The position numbers were made by a program, and so were the translations under genes. Shown piece by piece: positions 18,174 through 26,769 of a DNA stretch of 64,000 nucleotides. The notes under the pieces are model-generated. The model made no database searches and was not told the origin of the DNA. It was given only the letters and a program-made list of their open reading frames with translations. Source of the stretch: DASUPK01 sp963695805 (GTDB lineage: Bacteria; Actinomycetota; Thermoleophilia; Solirubrobacterales; 70-9); contig CAVOHV010000004.1 of NCBI GenBank assembly GCA_963695805.1, positions 27,592-91,591 on the forward strand. The letters run 5' to 3'. Within the stretch, counting starts at the first letter, position 1; the number at the start of each line of letters is the position of its first letter.

Positions 18174-18428
18174 CTAGTCGGCTTCGGTGACCGAGATCGT
18201 CCGGCCGCGGCGGCCGGTCGAGAACTGCACCACGCCCGGGCGAACCGCGAAGATCGTGTGGTCACGCCCGATGCCGACACCATCGCCGGGGCGGAAACGG
18301 GTGCCCCGCTGGCGAACGATGATCTCGCCGCCGTTCACGTTCTGGCCGGCGAACACCTTTACCCCCAGGTACTTCGGGTTGGAGTCGCGGCCGTTGCGGC
18401 TGGAGCCGAGCCCCTTCTTATGAGCCAT
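18174..18428 (-). CDS. rpmA: 50S ribosomal protein L27
   Basis: 84 aa, normal length. MAHKKGLGSSRNGRDSNPKY start, then GVKVFAGQNVNGGEIIVRQR, characteristic of bL27. Its ATG lies inside the 3' end of rplU (11-bp overlap), so the two are translationally coupled. Confidence 0.98.
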   Translation of the reverse strand: MAHKKGLGSSRNGRDSNPKYLGVKVFAGQNVNGGEIIVRQRGTRFRPGDGVGIGRDHTIFAVRPGVVQFSTGRRGRTISVTEAD

Positions 18429-18798
18429 CGATCTCCTCCTTCTGGGCCGTAGATGCGGCGGCGGTCTTTGTGGCCGCCGGCTTTCTACTCAGCATCTTCA
18501 CGTCGGTGATCTCGAGCCGGGTGAGCTCGGAGCGGTGCCCGGCGCGACGGCGATAACCCTTCTTGGGGCGGTACTTGAAGACCCGCACCTTGGGGCCGCG
18601 CTCGTGCCCGGCGACCTTCGCCTCGACCTTGACCTTCTCGAGGTCCTTGCCGAGCACCATCTCCTTGTCCCGGAAGGCAACCGGGCGGAGGTCGACCTTG
18701 TCGCCCTCGTTTGCGGAGAGGCGGTCGACGAGCAGGGTCGACCCCTTCTCGACGCGGTATTGCTTCCCGCCTGTCTCGATGACTGCGTAGCTGGCCAT
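18418..18798 (-). CDS. rplU: 50S ribosomal protein L21
   Basis: 126 aa. ASYAVIETGGKQYRVEKG is the bL21 signature; FKYRPKKGYRRRAGHRS is the conserved C-terminal rRNA-binding segment. The last 25 residues are an extra Lys/Ala-rich tail found in many actinobacterial L21 proteins. Starts six bases after the RNase E/G stop, forming the rng-rplU-rpmA unit. Confidence 0.98.
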   Translation of the reverse strand: MASYAVIETGGKQYRVEKGSTLLVDRLSANEGDKVDLRPVAFRDKEMVLGKDLEKVKVEAKVAGHERGPKVRVFKYRPKKGYRRRAGHRSELTRLEITDVKMLSRKPAATKTAAASTAQKEEIDGS

Positions 18799-18804
18799 GG
18801 TTTC

Positions 18805-20682
18805 TTAGGTGCTGGAACCACCACCGGCGCGTGAGCGTCGCCTTCCGCCCCTGCTTCCGCGACGCCGGCGCCCGCCGGAGGACGAGGATTCTAGCTTCTC
18901 GCCGCGATCTCCATTGGAGCCCGGTTGCACGACGTTTCCCTCGCTGTCGAGCAGCAGAGCGGTCGCGGCCGACCGTCCGACGCTCTCGATCCGGACCATC
19001 CGCTGCTCGCCGACGTGAGGGCCGGCCCCGGCGACGCTGACGATGTAGGAGTCCACCCGCGCAACGGCGTCATCGACGTTGTACATGTGGGGCTCCTCGA
19101 TCGATACGAGCACCTCCTCGCCCACCTGGAATGGAAGGGCACGCTCCTCGATCTCCTCCCGGCTGCCGGCCTCGACGACGTGGAACGTGTCGAGCGGGAG
19201 GGGATCGCCTCCCTCGAAGTGGAAGCGCTTGCCGGTTTCCTCCTCGAGGTCGGTGAGCCCGGAGTCGGGCGAGAGCAGCTCCGCGGCGACTCGCGGGTTG
19301 ACCCGGATCAGGTACGCATCCGGGTCCGGCTGCTCGTCGACGACCTGCTGGAGCTTGCGCACGATTGAGATCGCGACGGTCTCCTCGGATCTGACGACCC
19401 CTTCGCCGTCGCAGGTCGGGCAGCGCTTGGTGAGGATCTCCCGGACACCGTCGGTGACGTTCTGCCTGGTCATCTCCACCAGGCCGAGCGGCGAGACCTC
19501 CACCACGTAGGTCTTGGTCCGGTCCTCGTCGAGCGCCGTGCGAAGCGTCTTCAGCACCTGATCGCGGTTGCGTGCCCGCGCCATGTCGATGAAGTCGATG
19601 ACGATGATCCCGCCGATGTCGCGCATCCGCAGCTGGCGGACGACCTCCTCTGCGGCCTCCACGTTCACCTTGGTGATCGTGTCCTCGAGCCGGCCCCTCC
19701 CCTTTCCTGTGAAGCTGCCGGTGTTGATGTCGATCACGGTGAGGGCTTCCGCGTAGTCGATCATCAGGTAGCCGCCGGAGGGCAGGTCGACGCGGCGGCT
19801 GAGCACCGAGTCGAACGCCTCCTCGACGCCCCACTTCTCGAAGAGGGGCTCCTTGTCCTTGTAGAGCTCGACTCGGTCGGCCAGCTCCGGCGCGGTCCGC
19901 TGCAGGAACTTGGTGACCCGGTCGTACTGCTTGTCGTCGTCGATGATGGCGCCCTCGAACTCCTCGACCAAGACGTCGCGGACGACGCGGATCGAGAGGT
20001 CGGCCTCCTGGAAGACCATCTGGCCTGCCTCCGCCTTCTCGGCGCGCTCGGTGACCACCTCGTTGAGGCGGTGCAGGTAGGCGATCTCCCGGGCGAAGTC
20101 CTCCTTCTTCGCGCCCTGCGCGGCGGTGCGGACGATCACGCCGCCGTCGCCGATGTCCACCTTCTCGATCAGCTTGCGAAGCCGCTGGCGCTCGCCGTCT
20201 GGCAGGCGCTTGGAGACACCGATGCCACCTCCCTGCGGCATGTAGACCAGATAGCGACCGGCGATCGAGAGCTGCATCGAGAGCCTCGCCCCCTTCGTCT
20301 TCAGGGGGTCCTTCACGACCTGGACGATGATCTCCTGGCCGGGCTTGATCAGCTCGTCGATGCGGCGGCCGCGACCGCGGCCTCGCTTGGGAACCGCCTG
20401 GCCTCCGGGGAGGACGATCTCGTCGACGTGCAGGAAGCCGTTTCGCTCGAGGCCGATGTCGACGAACGCGGCCTCCATGCCGGGAAGGACGTTGTCGACC
20501 TTCCCCTTGTAGATGTTGCCGACGATCGAGCGGCGGCCGCGGCGCTCGACGTAGAGCTCGGCGACCTTCCACTCGTCGCTGGGGGCCGCCTTCTTGCGCT
20601 TCTTCTGCGGCGCCCCGTTCGCCTCCAGCGTCGCGACCCGGGTCTCGCCCCGGTCGACGCTGACGAGGATGTTCTTCTTCAT
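18805..20682 (-). CDS. rng: Ribonuclease E/G family endonuclease
   Basis: RNA processing and turnover, 625 aa. An S1-type RNA-binding domain (GNIYKGKVDNVLPGMEAAFV, residues ~40-120) contains a basic insertion GRGRGRR. The catalytic region holds the Mg ligands in VIDINTGSFTGKG and IVIDFIDM, and the zinc-link CPTC follows. The C-terminus ends in an Arg/Gly-rich RNA-binding tail. Start ATG 20682 has AAAGGAAA upstream; an earlier in-frame start at 20727 lacks one. Leads the rplU-rpmA operon, as in other actinobacteria. Family (RNase E or G) cannot be separated here. Confidence 0.93.
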   Translation of the reverse strand: MKKNILVSVDRGETRVATLEANGAPQKKRKKAAPSDEWKVAELYVERRGRRSIVGNIYKGKVDNVLPGMEAAFVDIGLERNGFLHVDEIVLPGGQAVPKRGRGRGRRIDELIKPGQEIIVQVVKDPLKTKGARLSMQLSIAGRYLVYMPQGGGIGVSKRLPDGERQRLRKLIEKVDIGDGGVIVRTAAQGAKKEDFAREIAYLHRLNEVVTERAEKAEAGQMVFQEADLSIRVVRDVLVEEFEGAIIDDDKQYDRVTKFLQRTAPELADRVELYKDKEPLFEKWGVEEAFDSVLSRRVDLPSGGYLMIDYAEALTVIDINTGSFTGKGRGRLEDTITKVNVEAAEEVVRQLRMRDIGGIIVIDFIDMARARNRDQVLKTLRTALDEDRTKTYVVEVSPLGLVEMTRQNVTDGVREILTKRCPTCDGEGVVRSEETVAISIVRKLQQVVDEQPDPDAYLIRVNPRVAAELLSPDSGLTDLEEETGKRFHFEGGDPLPLDTFHVVEAGSREEIEERALPFQVGEEVLVSIEEPHMYNVDDAVARVDSYIVSVAGAGPHVGEQRMVRIESVGRSAATALLLDSEGNVVQPGSNGDRGEKLESSSSGGRRRRGSRGGRRRSRAGGGSST

Positions 20683-20815
20683 GAGTTTCCTTTCTTGGCG
20701 CTGAACAGGTTGCGCCTGACGGCGCACCCTCGCATCACACAGACACGCGTCACGGCTCCGCCTCGATGGGCGGAAACCGGCGCGGATTTCGTCGTGTGGT
20801 GTTGTTCTTGGTCGC

Positions 20816-22018
20816 TCAGCGCAACAGTGGGATAGGCGCCCTGCTGCGTGTGGAGCTATTGAGCCGCGCCTGGGTGTGAATGCTCTGTAGGAGACCGATC
20901 GCGAGGAACGTGGCGATCACCGACGAGCCCCCGTATGACATCAGGGGCAGGGTGACGCCTGTCACGGGCATGATGCCGAGCGTCATGCCCACGTTCACAA
21001 GGATCTGGAACATGAGCATGGCGACGATGCCGCCCGCGATCAGGGTCCCGAACAAGTTCTTGGAGAGCGTCAGGATGCGCAGAATTCTCCAGATAAGCAG
21101 GGCGTAGAGGGACAGTACGAATGCTGCTCCCATGAATCCAAAGCGCTCCCCGGTGACAGCGAAGACAAAGTCCGTGTGCCGCTCGGGGAGGAAGAGGAGC
21201 TTGGTCTGGGTCGAGTTGTCGCCGCGTCCGGTTTTTTCGCCGGACCCGATTGCGGTGACACTCTGGTTGACCTGATAGCTCGCGTCGCTTGGATCGTTTG
21301 AGGGATGCAGGAATGCTGTAAGCCGGTCCTGCTGATAGCCGTGAAGCGGACTGGGCAGGCCGGCGGCCGGGGCGATGACGAGGACAAAGCTGACGGCCGC
21401 GGCCGCCAGACCCCCGATCACCGCGAAGTGCCTCCATGGTAGCCCGGCGAGGAAAAGAATTGCGATGGTGATGACCAGCAGCACGATTCCCGTGCCGAGG
21501 TCGGGTTGCAGGAAGACGAGTCCGGCCGGGACCAGGCCGAGCGCCAGAATGCTGGAGGTCTGGCGCATCGGGGTGCCGCGGCGGGTGCGCTCGATGACGA
21601 ACGCCGCGAGGGCGACGATGAGCAGCAGCTTGGCGAGCTCCGAGGGCTGGAAGCGGAAGAAGGGGAGCTCGATCCAGCGTCGGGAGCCGCGCGCCGCGGC
21701 CCCGAACACGAGGACGAGGCAGATGGAGGCGATCATCAGCGAGTAGATGCCGACCCTGATCTCGCGGAAGCGCGAGTAGTCCACCTTCGCCACGGCCAGC
21801 ATCAGGACGATTCCGACCACCCCGTAGAGGGTCTGCCGGATCGCGAAGTAGAGGGGCTGGCCCTGGACGGCGTCCGGGGTGGCCACGGCGAGGGTGAAGA
21901 CGCTGAACGCGACCAGCCCGAAGGCCGCGACGAGCAGCCAACCGTCGAAGTACGCCACGCCGAGGCGCTCACCGATGCGAGCCCGCCTGGGAGTGAGCGT
22001 GAGAGGTGCCGCTTCCAA
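20816..22018 (-). CDS. rodA: RodA peptidoglycan glycosyltransferase, copy 1
   Basis: SEDS-family glycan polymerase of the elongation machinery, 400 aa, ~10 helices. Conserved RGSRRWIELPFFRFQPSELA, FLQPDLGTGIVLL, GRGDNSTQTKLLFLPERHTD and SYGGSSVIATFLAIGLL. Starts at TTG 22018. Paired with mrdA copy 1 just upstream (43-bp gap). About half the sequence matches the second RodA at 25.5-26.8 kb, including GYQQDRLTxFLHPSNDP. Confidence 0.93.
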   Translation of the reverse strand: MEAAPLTLTPRRARIGERLGVAYFDGWLLVAAFGLVAFSVFTLAVATPDAVQGQPLYFAIRQTLYGVVGIVLMLAVAKVDYSRFREIRVGIYSLMIASICLVLVFGAAARGSRRWIELPFFRFQPSELAKLLLIVALAAFVIERTRRGTPMRQTSSILALGLVPAGLVFLQPDLGTGIVLLVITIAILFLAGLPWRHFAVIGGLAAAAVSFVLVIAPAAGLPSPLHGYQQDRLTAFLHPSNDPSDASYQVNQSVTAIGSGEKTGRGDNSTQTKLLFLPERHTDFVFAVTGERFGFMGAAFVLSLYALLIWRILRILTLSKNLFGTLIAGGIVAMLMFQILVNVGMTLGIMPVTGVTLPLMSYGGSSVIATFLAIGLLQSIHTQARLNSSTRSRAPIPLLR

Positions 22019-22060
22019 GTCAGTTCCGGAGGGTAGTGGTCCGCCGGGATCCCGCCGCCA

Positions 22061-23953
22061 TCACTCCTGCGTGTGGCCGTTTCCGGCCGTACTCGACGAT
22101 GCGGTGGGCGTGATCGGTAGGTGGAAGTAGCGCTCGAGGATCCGGGCGGCCACCGGCGCGGCCGTATCGACGCCGAAACCGCCCCGCTCGATAGTGACGG
22201 CCACCACGATCTGGGGGTTCTTTGCCGGTGCGAGGACGATGTACCAAGACTGGTCGGGCTGGTTGGGGCGCTGGGCGGTTCCGGTCTTGCCGGCCACCGG
22301 GAACGGGAAGTTGCCGAAGACCGGGTAGGAGGTCCCGCCGGGCTCGGTCGCCGCGCGGGTCAGCCCGGTCATGATCGTGTCCCGGGTGGTCGGAGAGATG
22401 TCGATGTGGCGCCGGGGCGCCGGGCGGACCTCCTGGAGGACCCGGCCTGTGACGCTCTCGACGTCGTCGGCGATGTGAGGTGTGAGCACCGTCCCGTCGT
22501 TGCCCAGCGCCGCATAGGCGACCGCCATCTGCAGCGGATCCGCCTCGAGGTCGCCCTGGCCGACCGCGAGGTTGACGTTGTCGCCGGCGCTCCACGGCCT
22601 ATCGGTGAGCTTCTGGGCGTAGAGCCGGTTGCGCCAGGCCGGAGTCGGGATCAGCCCGTCGACCTCGGCCGGCAGGTCGATCCCGGTCTTCTCCCCCAGC
22701 CCGTACTGACGCGCCCAGTCCTGGATCATGCCGTGGCCCTTGGAGGACTTGGACTTGAGGCCGAGGTTGTAGAAGTAGATGTCGGAGGAGACCTTGAGGG
22801 CATCGCTCATGTCGAGCGGCCCGTAGATCGCCTTGCCCGCATTGTGCAGGGTCAGGTTGTCGTCGATTTTGAGCGAACCGGTGTCGTTGAAGATCGTGTT
22901 CGCCGAGATCAGGTGGTCCTGGAGAGCCGCGGTCGCAGTGATGGGCTTGAACGTCGAACCGGTCGGATAGAGACCCTGGATCGCACGGTCAGCCAGGGGG
23001 GCATCGGTCTTCCTCGAGGTCAGGTCGCGGTACTCGCTCTGCGTGATCGGGTGAGTGAAGATCGAGGGGTCGAAGGTCGGTGCCGATCCCATCGCGAGGA
23101 TGTCGCCGTTCTGGGCGTTCATGGCGACGAAGGCGCCCGGAAGGCCGAAGGAGCCCATGGCGCCCTCCCCCGTGGCCTGAAGATTCGAGTCGACGGTCAG
23201 TCGGACGTCGTCGCCGGGCTCCGCCGGGAGGCTGCGGAGCTGGCCGGTCGGCCTGCCGAGCGCGTCGACCTGCACCCGGTCCGTCCCCGGTCTCCCTCTC
23301 AGGTAGCGGTCGTACTCGTACTCCACCCCCGACTGGCCGACCTGATCCCCGGGATGAAGTCCGGCGTAGCGCGGCTCCTTGAGCTGCTCCGCGGTGACCT
23401 CGCCGACGTTCCCGAACAGGTGGGCGGCGATCGTGCCCTGGCGGTAGTCACGGGTGAACACGCTCTCCACGCTCACGCCGGGGAAGCTCGACTGGTTCTC
23501 GCGCAGGTAATAGACCTTGTCCACGCCGAGGCCCTTCTTCAGGATCACCGGGCCGCCCGGCGCGGCGCGACTACCGCCCCGGAGCGCCTTGCGGATCTCC
23601 TTCATGGTCATGCCCGTGACGGTGGCCAGCTGCTTCAGCTCGCGAGACCGATCCGGTCCCGGCGGGGGCAGGTCCTGCGGCGTGACCTGGATGGCGAGCT
23701 CGGTGCGATTCGCGACCAGGACCTTGCCGTTTCGGTCGAGGATGTCGCCGCGCGGCGCCTGCACACGGATCTCGCGGATCCGGTTGTCGTTGGCCTGATT
23801 GCGGTACTGGTCCCCGGAGAGCACCTGGACGTACCAGAGCCGCAGGAAGAGCACCGAGAAGATCGCGATGGCGAGCCCGGTGATGATCGAGATCCTGAGC
23901 GCCAGGGGCGAGGTTCGCCTCTCCGGCTCGACTTCATCTCGACGCAGATACAT
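22061..23953 (-). CDS. mrdA: Penicillin-binding protein 2 (transpeptidase), copy 1
   Basis: Class B PBP that cross-links side-wall peptidoglycan with RodA; 630 aa. Single N-terminal helix (~residues 22-45), dimerisation domain, then the transpeptidase: STFK (in YPTGSTFKPITA), SSDIYFYNLG (SxD/N motif) and AGKTGTAQRP. The stop is in a serine/glycine-rich tail. Its ATG overlaps the mreD stop (TGATG), so it is coupled to mreCD. Confidence 0.94.
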   Translation of the reverse strand: MYLRRDEVEPERRTSPLALRISIITGLAIAIFSVLFLRLWYVQVLSGDQYRNQANDNRIREIRVQAPRGDILDRNGKVLVANRTELAIQVTPQDLPPPGPDRSRELKQLATVTGMTMKEIRKALRGGSRAAPGGPVILKKGLGVDKVYYLRENQSSFPGVSVESVFTRDYRQGTIAAHLFGNVGEVTAEQLKEPRYAGLHPGDQVGQSGVEYEYDRYLRGRPGTDRVQVDALGRPTGQLRSLPAEPGDDVRLTVDSNLQATGEGAMGSFGLPGAFVAMNAQNGDILAMGSAPTFDPSIFTHPITQSEYRDLTSRKTDAPLADRAIQGLYPTGSTFKPITATAALQDHLISANTIFNDTGSLKIDDNLTLHNAGKAIYGPLDMSDALKVSSDIYFYNLGLKSKSSKGHGMIQDWARQYGLGEKTGIDLPAEVDGLIPTPAWRNRLYAQKLTDRPWSAGDNVNLAVGQGDLEADPLQMAVAYAALGNDGTVLTPHIADDVESVTGRVLQEVRPAPRRHIDISPTTRDTIMTGLTRAATEPGGTSYPVFGNFPFPVAGKTGTAQRPNQPDQSWYIVLAPAKNPQIVVAVTIERGGFGVDTAAPVAARILERYFHLPITPTASSSTAGNGHTQE

Positions 23954-24507
23954 CAGCCACTCTCCACTGGTCGCGGGGCCGGTGAACGTCGCGCCGCTCT
24001 GCGCTCGTCCACCAGCGCCGATCGCACCACCAGTCTGACGAACAGGAGGACGGGAATCGCGAGCAGCGCCCCGATCAGGCTCTTGACGAGCGCATCACGC
24101 ACGACCAGGAAGCTGACATTCGCGTCGATTCCGGTGCCGATCTGGATCGCCGCGATCACGAGGGCCCCGAGCAGCGTCAGTGAGCCGCCGAGCAGTGCGA
24201 CCGCGCCGCGAGTGGGACGGCCGAGGGTCTCGCGGTAGCGGCCGGCGACGTAGCCGACGGAGAGCATGGTGAGCGCGAAGGCCCCCATGGTCTCGAGCAG
24301 GAGGCAGTCGATGAGCAGCCCGATCGAGAAGCCGGTGACGGCTCCGCTCAGGCTGCCGCCGAGCAGCCCGACCGAGAACACGACGAGCAGCGCGATGTCG
24401 GGGCTGGTGCCGAAGATGTCCATCTTCGAGAAGCAGACCACCTGCGCGACCGCCACCAATGCGCCGAGCACTGCGAGCCGGGCGATGATCCCGGGCGTGA
24501 GGATCAT
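23953..24507 (-). CDS. mreD: Rod shape-determining protein MreD
   Basis: 184-aa integral membrane protein with five to six helices; GLLGGSLSGAVTGFSIGLLID and the hydrophobic pattern fit MreD, which links MreC to the PBP2-RodA enzyme. Overlaps mreC by ATGA and mrdA copy 1 by one base. Weakly conserved family; identity rests on position as much as sequence. Confidence 0.9.
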   Translation of the reverse strand: MILTPGIIARLAVLGALVAVAQVVCFSKMDIFGTSPDIALLVVFSVGLLGGSLSGAVTGFSIGLLIDCLLLETMGAFALTMLSVGYVAGRYRETLGRPTRGAVALLGGSLTLLGALVIAAIQIGTGIDANVSFLVVRDALVKSLIGALLAIPVLLFVRLVVRSALVDERRAARRSPAPRPVESG

Positions 24508-25373
24508 CCCTTGTTCCCCCCGGAATGGGTGGTCAGGACCTTGACGAAGTCCATGTCGCGCAGGTCGGCGAAGGGCTCGAGGTGGACACGCTGGTAGGCC
24601 TGCTGTTCCTCCACGGTGGCCCTCGTGATCTCCCCGATCGGGATGCCCGGAGGGAAGATGGACCCGAGGTCGCCGGTCGAGAACCCCGCTGTCACCACCA
24701 TCTGCCCCTCCGCGATCCGTGCGCCGCGCTCGAGGAAGTCGAGTTGGAGGTCGTTGGGGTTTCCGACGTCGGGCTCGACGACCCCGGTCGCGCCGCTCGG
24801 GGTAACCCGCGCCGTGACGGCGCTGTCTGCGTCGGTGATCAGCGTGACCTGCGCGGTGTTGGGAGTGGTCTGGGTGATCTTGCCCGCCAGGCCCTGCGCC
24901 GCGACGACCGGATCGTCGATTCGCAAGCCGTCGCTCGACCCGTGGTCGATCGTCACCGTCGAGTACCAGACGGTGGGCGAGCGGCCGATCACTCTCGCCG
25001 TCACGGGGTCGCTCCCGTCCGGGACGATCCCGCCGCTCGTCAGCTCGTTGAGCGCTGAGAGCTCCTTGGCCTCCTGCTGCTGGGTCTGCGACCTCGCCAG
25101 CTGATCGCGCAGAGTCGCCACCTGGTCCTCGAGCTTCGAGCGATCACCGCGGGCGTCGAAGGTCTCGCCGAACCAGTTGACCAGGTCGCGGACCGGTTTC
25201 AGGGCACGATCGGCACCGGACTCGATCGGGCTGAAGACGGTGGAGACGACGTCCTGGGTGCCGTGGAGCGGCCCTCCGTTGCCCTCTCGGTAATAGAGGC
25301 TGAGCAGTGTCAGCGAGGCGGCGACGAGCAGCAACAGCACCGCCCGTCGACGGCGCACTTGCTTGCGGTACAT
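24504..25373 (-). CDS. mreC: Rod shape-determining protein MreC
   Basis: 289 aa: membrane anchor at residues ~12-28, coiled coil ~60-110 (VATLRDQLARSQTQQQEA), then the two beta domains with VIGRSPTVWYSTVTIDHGSS and GMPIGE-like GIPIGEIT near the end. Periplasm-side scaffold of the elongasome. Three tandem 15-bp repeats lie 16 nt before its ATG. Confidence 0.94.
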   Translation of the reverse strand: MYRKQVRRRRAVLLLLVAASLTLLSLYYREGNGGPLHGTQDVVSTVFSPIESGADRALKPVRDLVNWFGETFDARGDRSKLEDQVATLRDQLARSQTQQQEAKELSALNELTSGGIVPDGSDPVTARVIGRSPTVWYSTVTIDHGSSDGLRIDDPVVAAQGLAGKITQTTPNTAQVTLITDADSAVTARVTPSGATGVVEPDVGNPNDLQLDFLERGARIAEGQMVVTAGFSTGDLGSIFPPGIPIGEITRATVEEQQAYQRVHLEPFADLRDMDFVKVLTTHSGGNKG

Positions 25374-25389
25374 GTCTGGCTAGCCCTCA

Positions 25390-25434
25390 CAGCTCACGGT
25401 CGATTAGCTCAGGCGATTCAGCTCACGGTCGATT
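25390..25434. repeat. Tandem triple repeat in the mreC leader
   Basis: CAGCTCACGGTCGATT at 25390-25405 and 25419-25434, with a shortened copy AGCTCAGGCGATT between them. In the mreC direction this reads as three AATCGACCGTGAGCTG-type units ending 16 nt before the start codon. Position suggests an operator or a translational control site. Confidence 0.7.
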
Positions 25435-25453
25435 GTCGGCCCCACCCAACGTG

Positions 25454-25492
25454 AATCGGGTTGCTCTCGGCTCTCGCCTGCGGGGAACCCTC
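25454..25492 (-). repeat. 3'-end hairpin element, copy B
   Basis: On the minus strand this 39-bp stretch (GAGGGTTCCCCGCAGGCG ... AGCCGAGAGCAACCCGATT) aligns over its full length with copy A at 14764-14802, differing at about six positions. It lies downstream of rodA copy 2 in the same sense and upstream of mreC. Confidence 0.6.
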
Positions 25493-25542
25493 GAGCGATG
25501 CGAGAGTAGCGCCTAGCCTCAATGGGACCTGAAACACCACTG

Positions 25543-26769
25543 TTAAACGGGTGGCGGCGAGGGCCGCCCCCTCGCATCGAACGGGTGGCGGCTAGCGCCG
25601 CCCCCCGCATCAGAATGCGCGTGGATCGCCTGCAGCAGCCCAAGCGCCAGGAACGTCCCGAGCACCGACGAGCCGCCGTAGCTGATCAGCGGCAACGTGA
25701 TCCCGGTGACCGGCATCAGCCCCAGGTTCATGCCCAGGTTGATGACCGCCTGGAAGGCAAGCATCGCGACTATCCCGCCGGCGATCAGGACCCCGAAGTA
25801 GCTCGTAGCGATCCGCATCACCCGAATCGCTCGCCAGAAGAGCAGTGCGTAGAGGAAGACGAGGAACGCGGCGCCGAGAAACCCGAAGCGCTCCCCGATC
25901 ACCGCGAAGATGAAGTCGGTGTGGCGCTCGGGAAGGAAGAGCAGCTCGGTCTGCGTCGCATCATCACCGCGTCCGGACTTCTCCCCGGAGCCGACCGCGA
26001 TGATCGCCTGGTTCACCTGGTAGCTCGCGTCCCCGGGGTCGTTGCTGGGATGAAGGAAGGAGGTCAGCCTGTCCTGCTGGTAGCCCTGCAGGGGGTGGAC
26101 GCCGAGGGCCTGGCCGCCGAGGTAGGCCCCGCCGGCGAGCAGCGCGGCCGCCGCGCCGATCGCGGCGAAGTGCTGCCAGGGGATTCCGGAGACGAACAGG
26201 ATCGTCAGGGTGATCGCCACCAGGACGATCCCTGTGCCGAGGTCCGGCTGCAGGAAGACGAGGCCCGCTGGCAGCAGGCCGATGGCCAGCAGCCCGACCG
26301 TTTGCCGCAGCCCAAAGGGTCGCTTGACCCGCTCGTAGACGAAGGCCGAGAGCGATACGCAGAGCAGGACCTTGGCGAGCTCGGACGGCTGGAACTGGAA
26401 GAGCGGCAGGTCGATCCAGCGGTTCGATCCTCGAACCGCCGTCCCAACCAGCAGCACCAAGGCGATCGAGCCCACCATCACCGCGTAGATGCTCACCCTC
26501 AACTCGCGCAGGCGCGTGTAGTCGATGTGGCTGATACCGATCATCAGGGCGATGCCGATCAGGCCGTAGAGCGACTGGCGCACGACGAAGTAGTGAGGGT
26601 CCGCAGCGATCTCGTGCCGGCTCGCCGACTCCAGCGTGAAGACACTGAACGCCATCAGCCCGACCGCGGCCGCGAGCATGACGCCATCCAGGTTGCGCAG
26701 ATTGAGCAGCTCGAGGACCCGCGAGCGCTGCGGGGCGATCGTGAGTGAGGGCTTGGCGGCTTCCATCAC
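25543..26769 (-). CDS. rodA: RodA peptidoglycan glycosyltransferase, copy 2
   Basis: 408-aa SEDS polymerase, paralogue of the protein at 20.8-22.0 kb. Conserved RGSNRWIDLPLFQFQPSELA, FLQPDLGTGIVLVAIT, SGEKSGRGDDATQTELLFLP and YGGSSVLGTFLALGLLQAIH. The last ~18 residues come from the tandem hairpin repeats and look added rather than family-conserved. Its start overlaps the mrdA copy 2 stop (ATGA). Confidence 0.92.
   Translation of the reverse strand: MMEAAKPSLTIAPQRSRVLELLNLRNLDGVMLAAAVGLMAFSVFTLESASRHEIAADPHYFVVRQSLYGLIGIALMIGISHIDYTRLRELRVSIYAVMVGSIALVLLVGTAVRGSNRWIDLPLFQFQPSELAKVLLCVSLSAFVYERVKRPFGLRQTVGLLAIGLLPAGLVFLQPDLGTGIVLVAITLTILFVSGIPWQHFAAIGAAAALLAGGAYLGGQALGVHPLQGYQQDRLTSFLHPSNDPGDASYQVNQAIIAVGSGEKSGRGDDATQTELLFLPERHTDFIFAVIGERFGFLGAAFLVFLYALLFWRAIRVMRIATSYFGVLIAGGIVAMLAFQAVINLGMNLGLMPVTGITLPLISYGGSSVLGTFLALGLLQAIHAHSDAGGGASRHPFDARGRPSPPPV
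25546..25613 (-). repeat. 3'-end hairpin elements, copies C and D (34-bp tandem repeat)
   Basis: Two direct 34-bp copies (25546-25579 and 25580-25613). Each reads GATGCGRGGG-GGCGGC-loop-GCCGCC-ACCCGTT on the minus strand. They encode the last residues of RodA copy 2, and the TTTAA of copy C supplies its stop. The stem (GGCGGC/GCCGCC) differs from that of copy A (TGCTCC/GGAGCA) while the flanks are kept, which is covariation. Confidence 0.7.

Noticed and set aside
22121..24238. 705-codon open frame on the plus strand
   Set aside because: Antisense to mrdA copy 1 and mreD; low-complexity translation.
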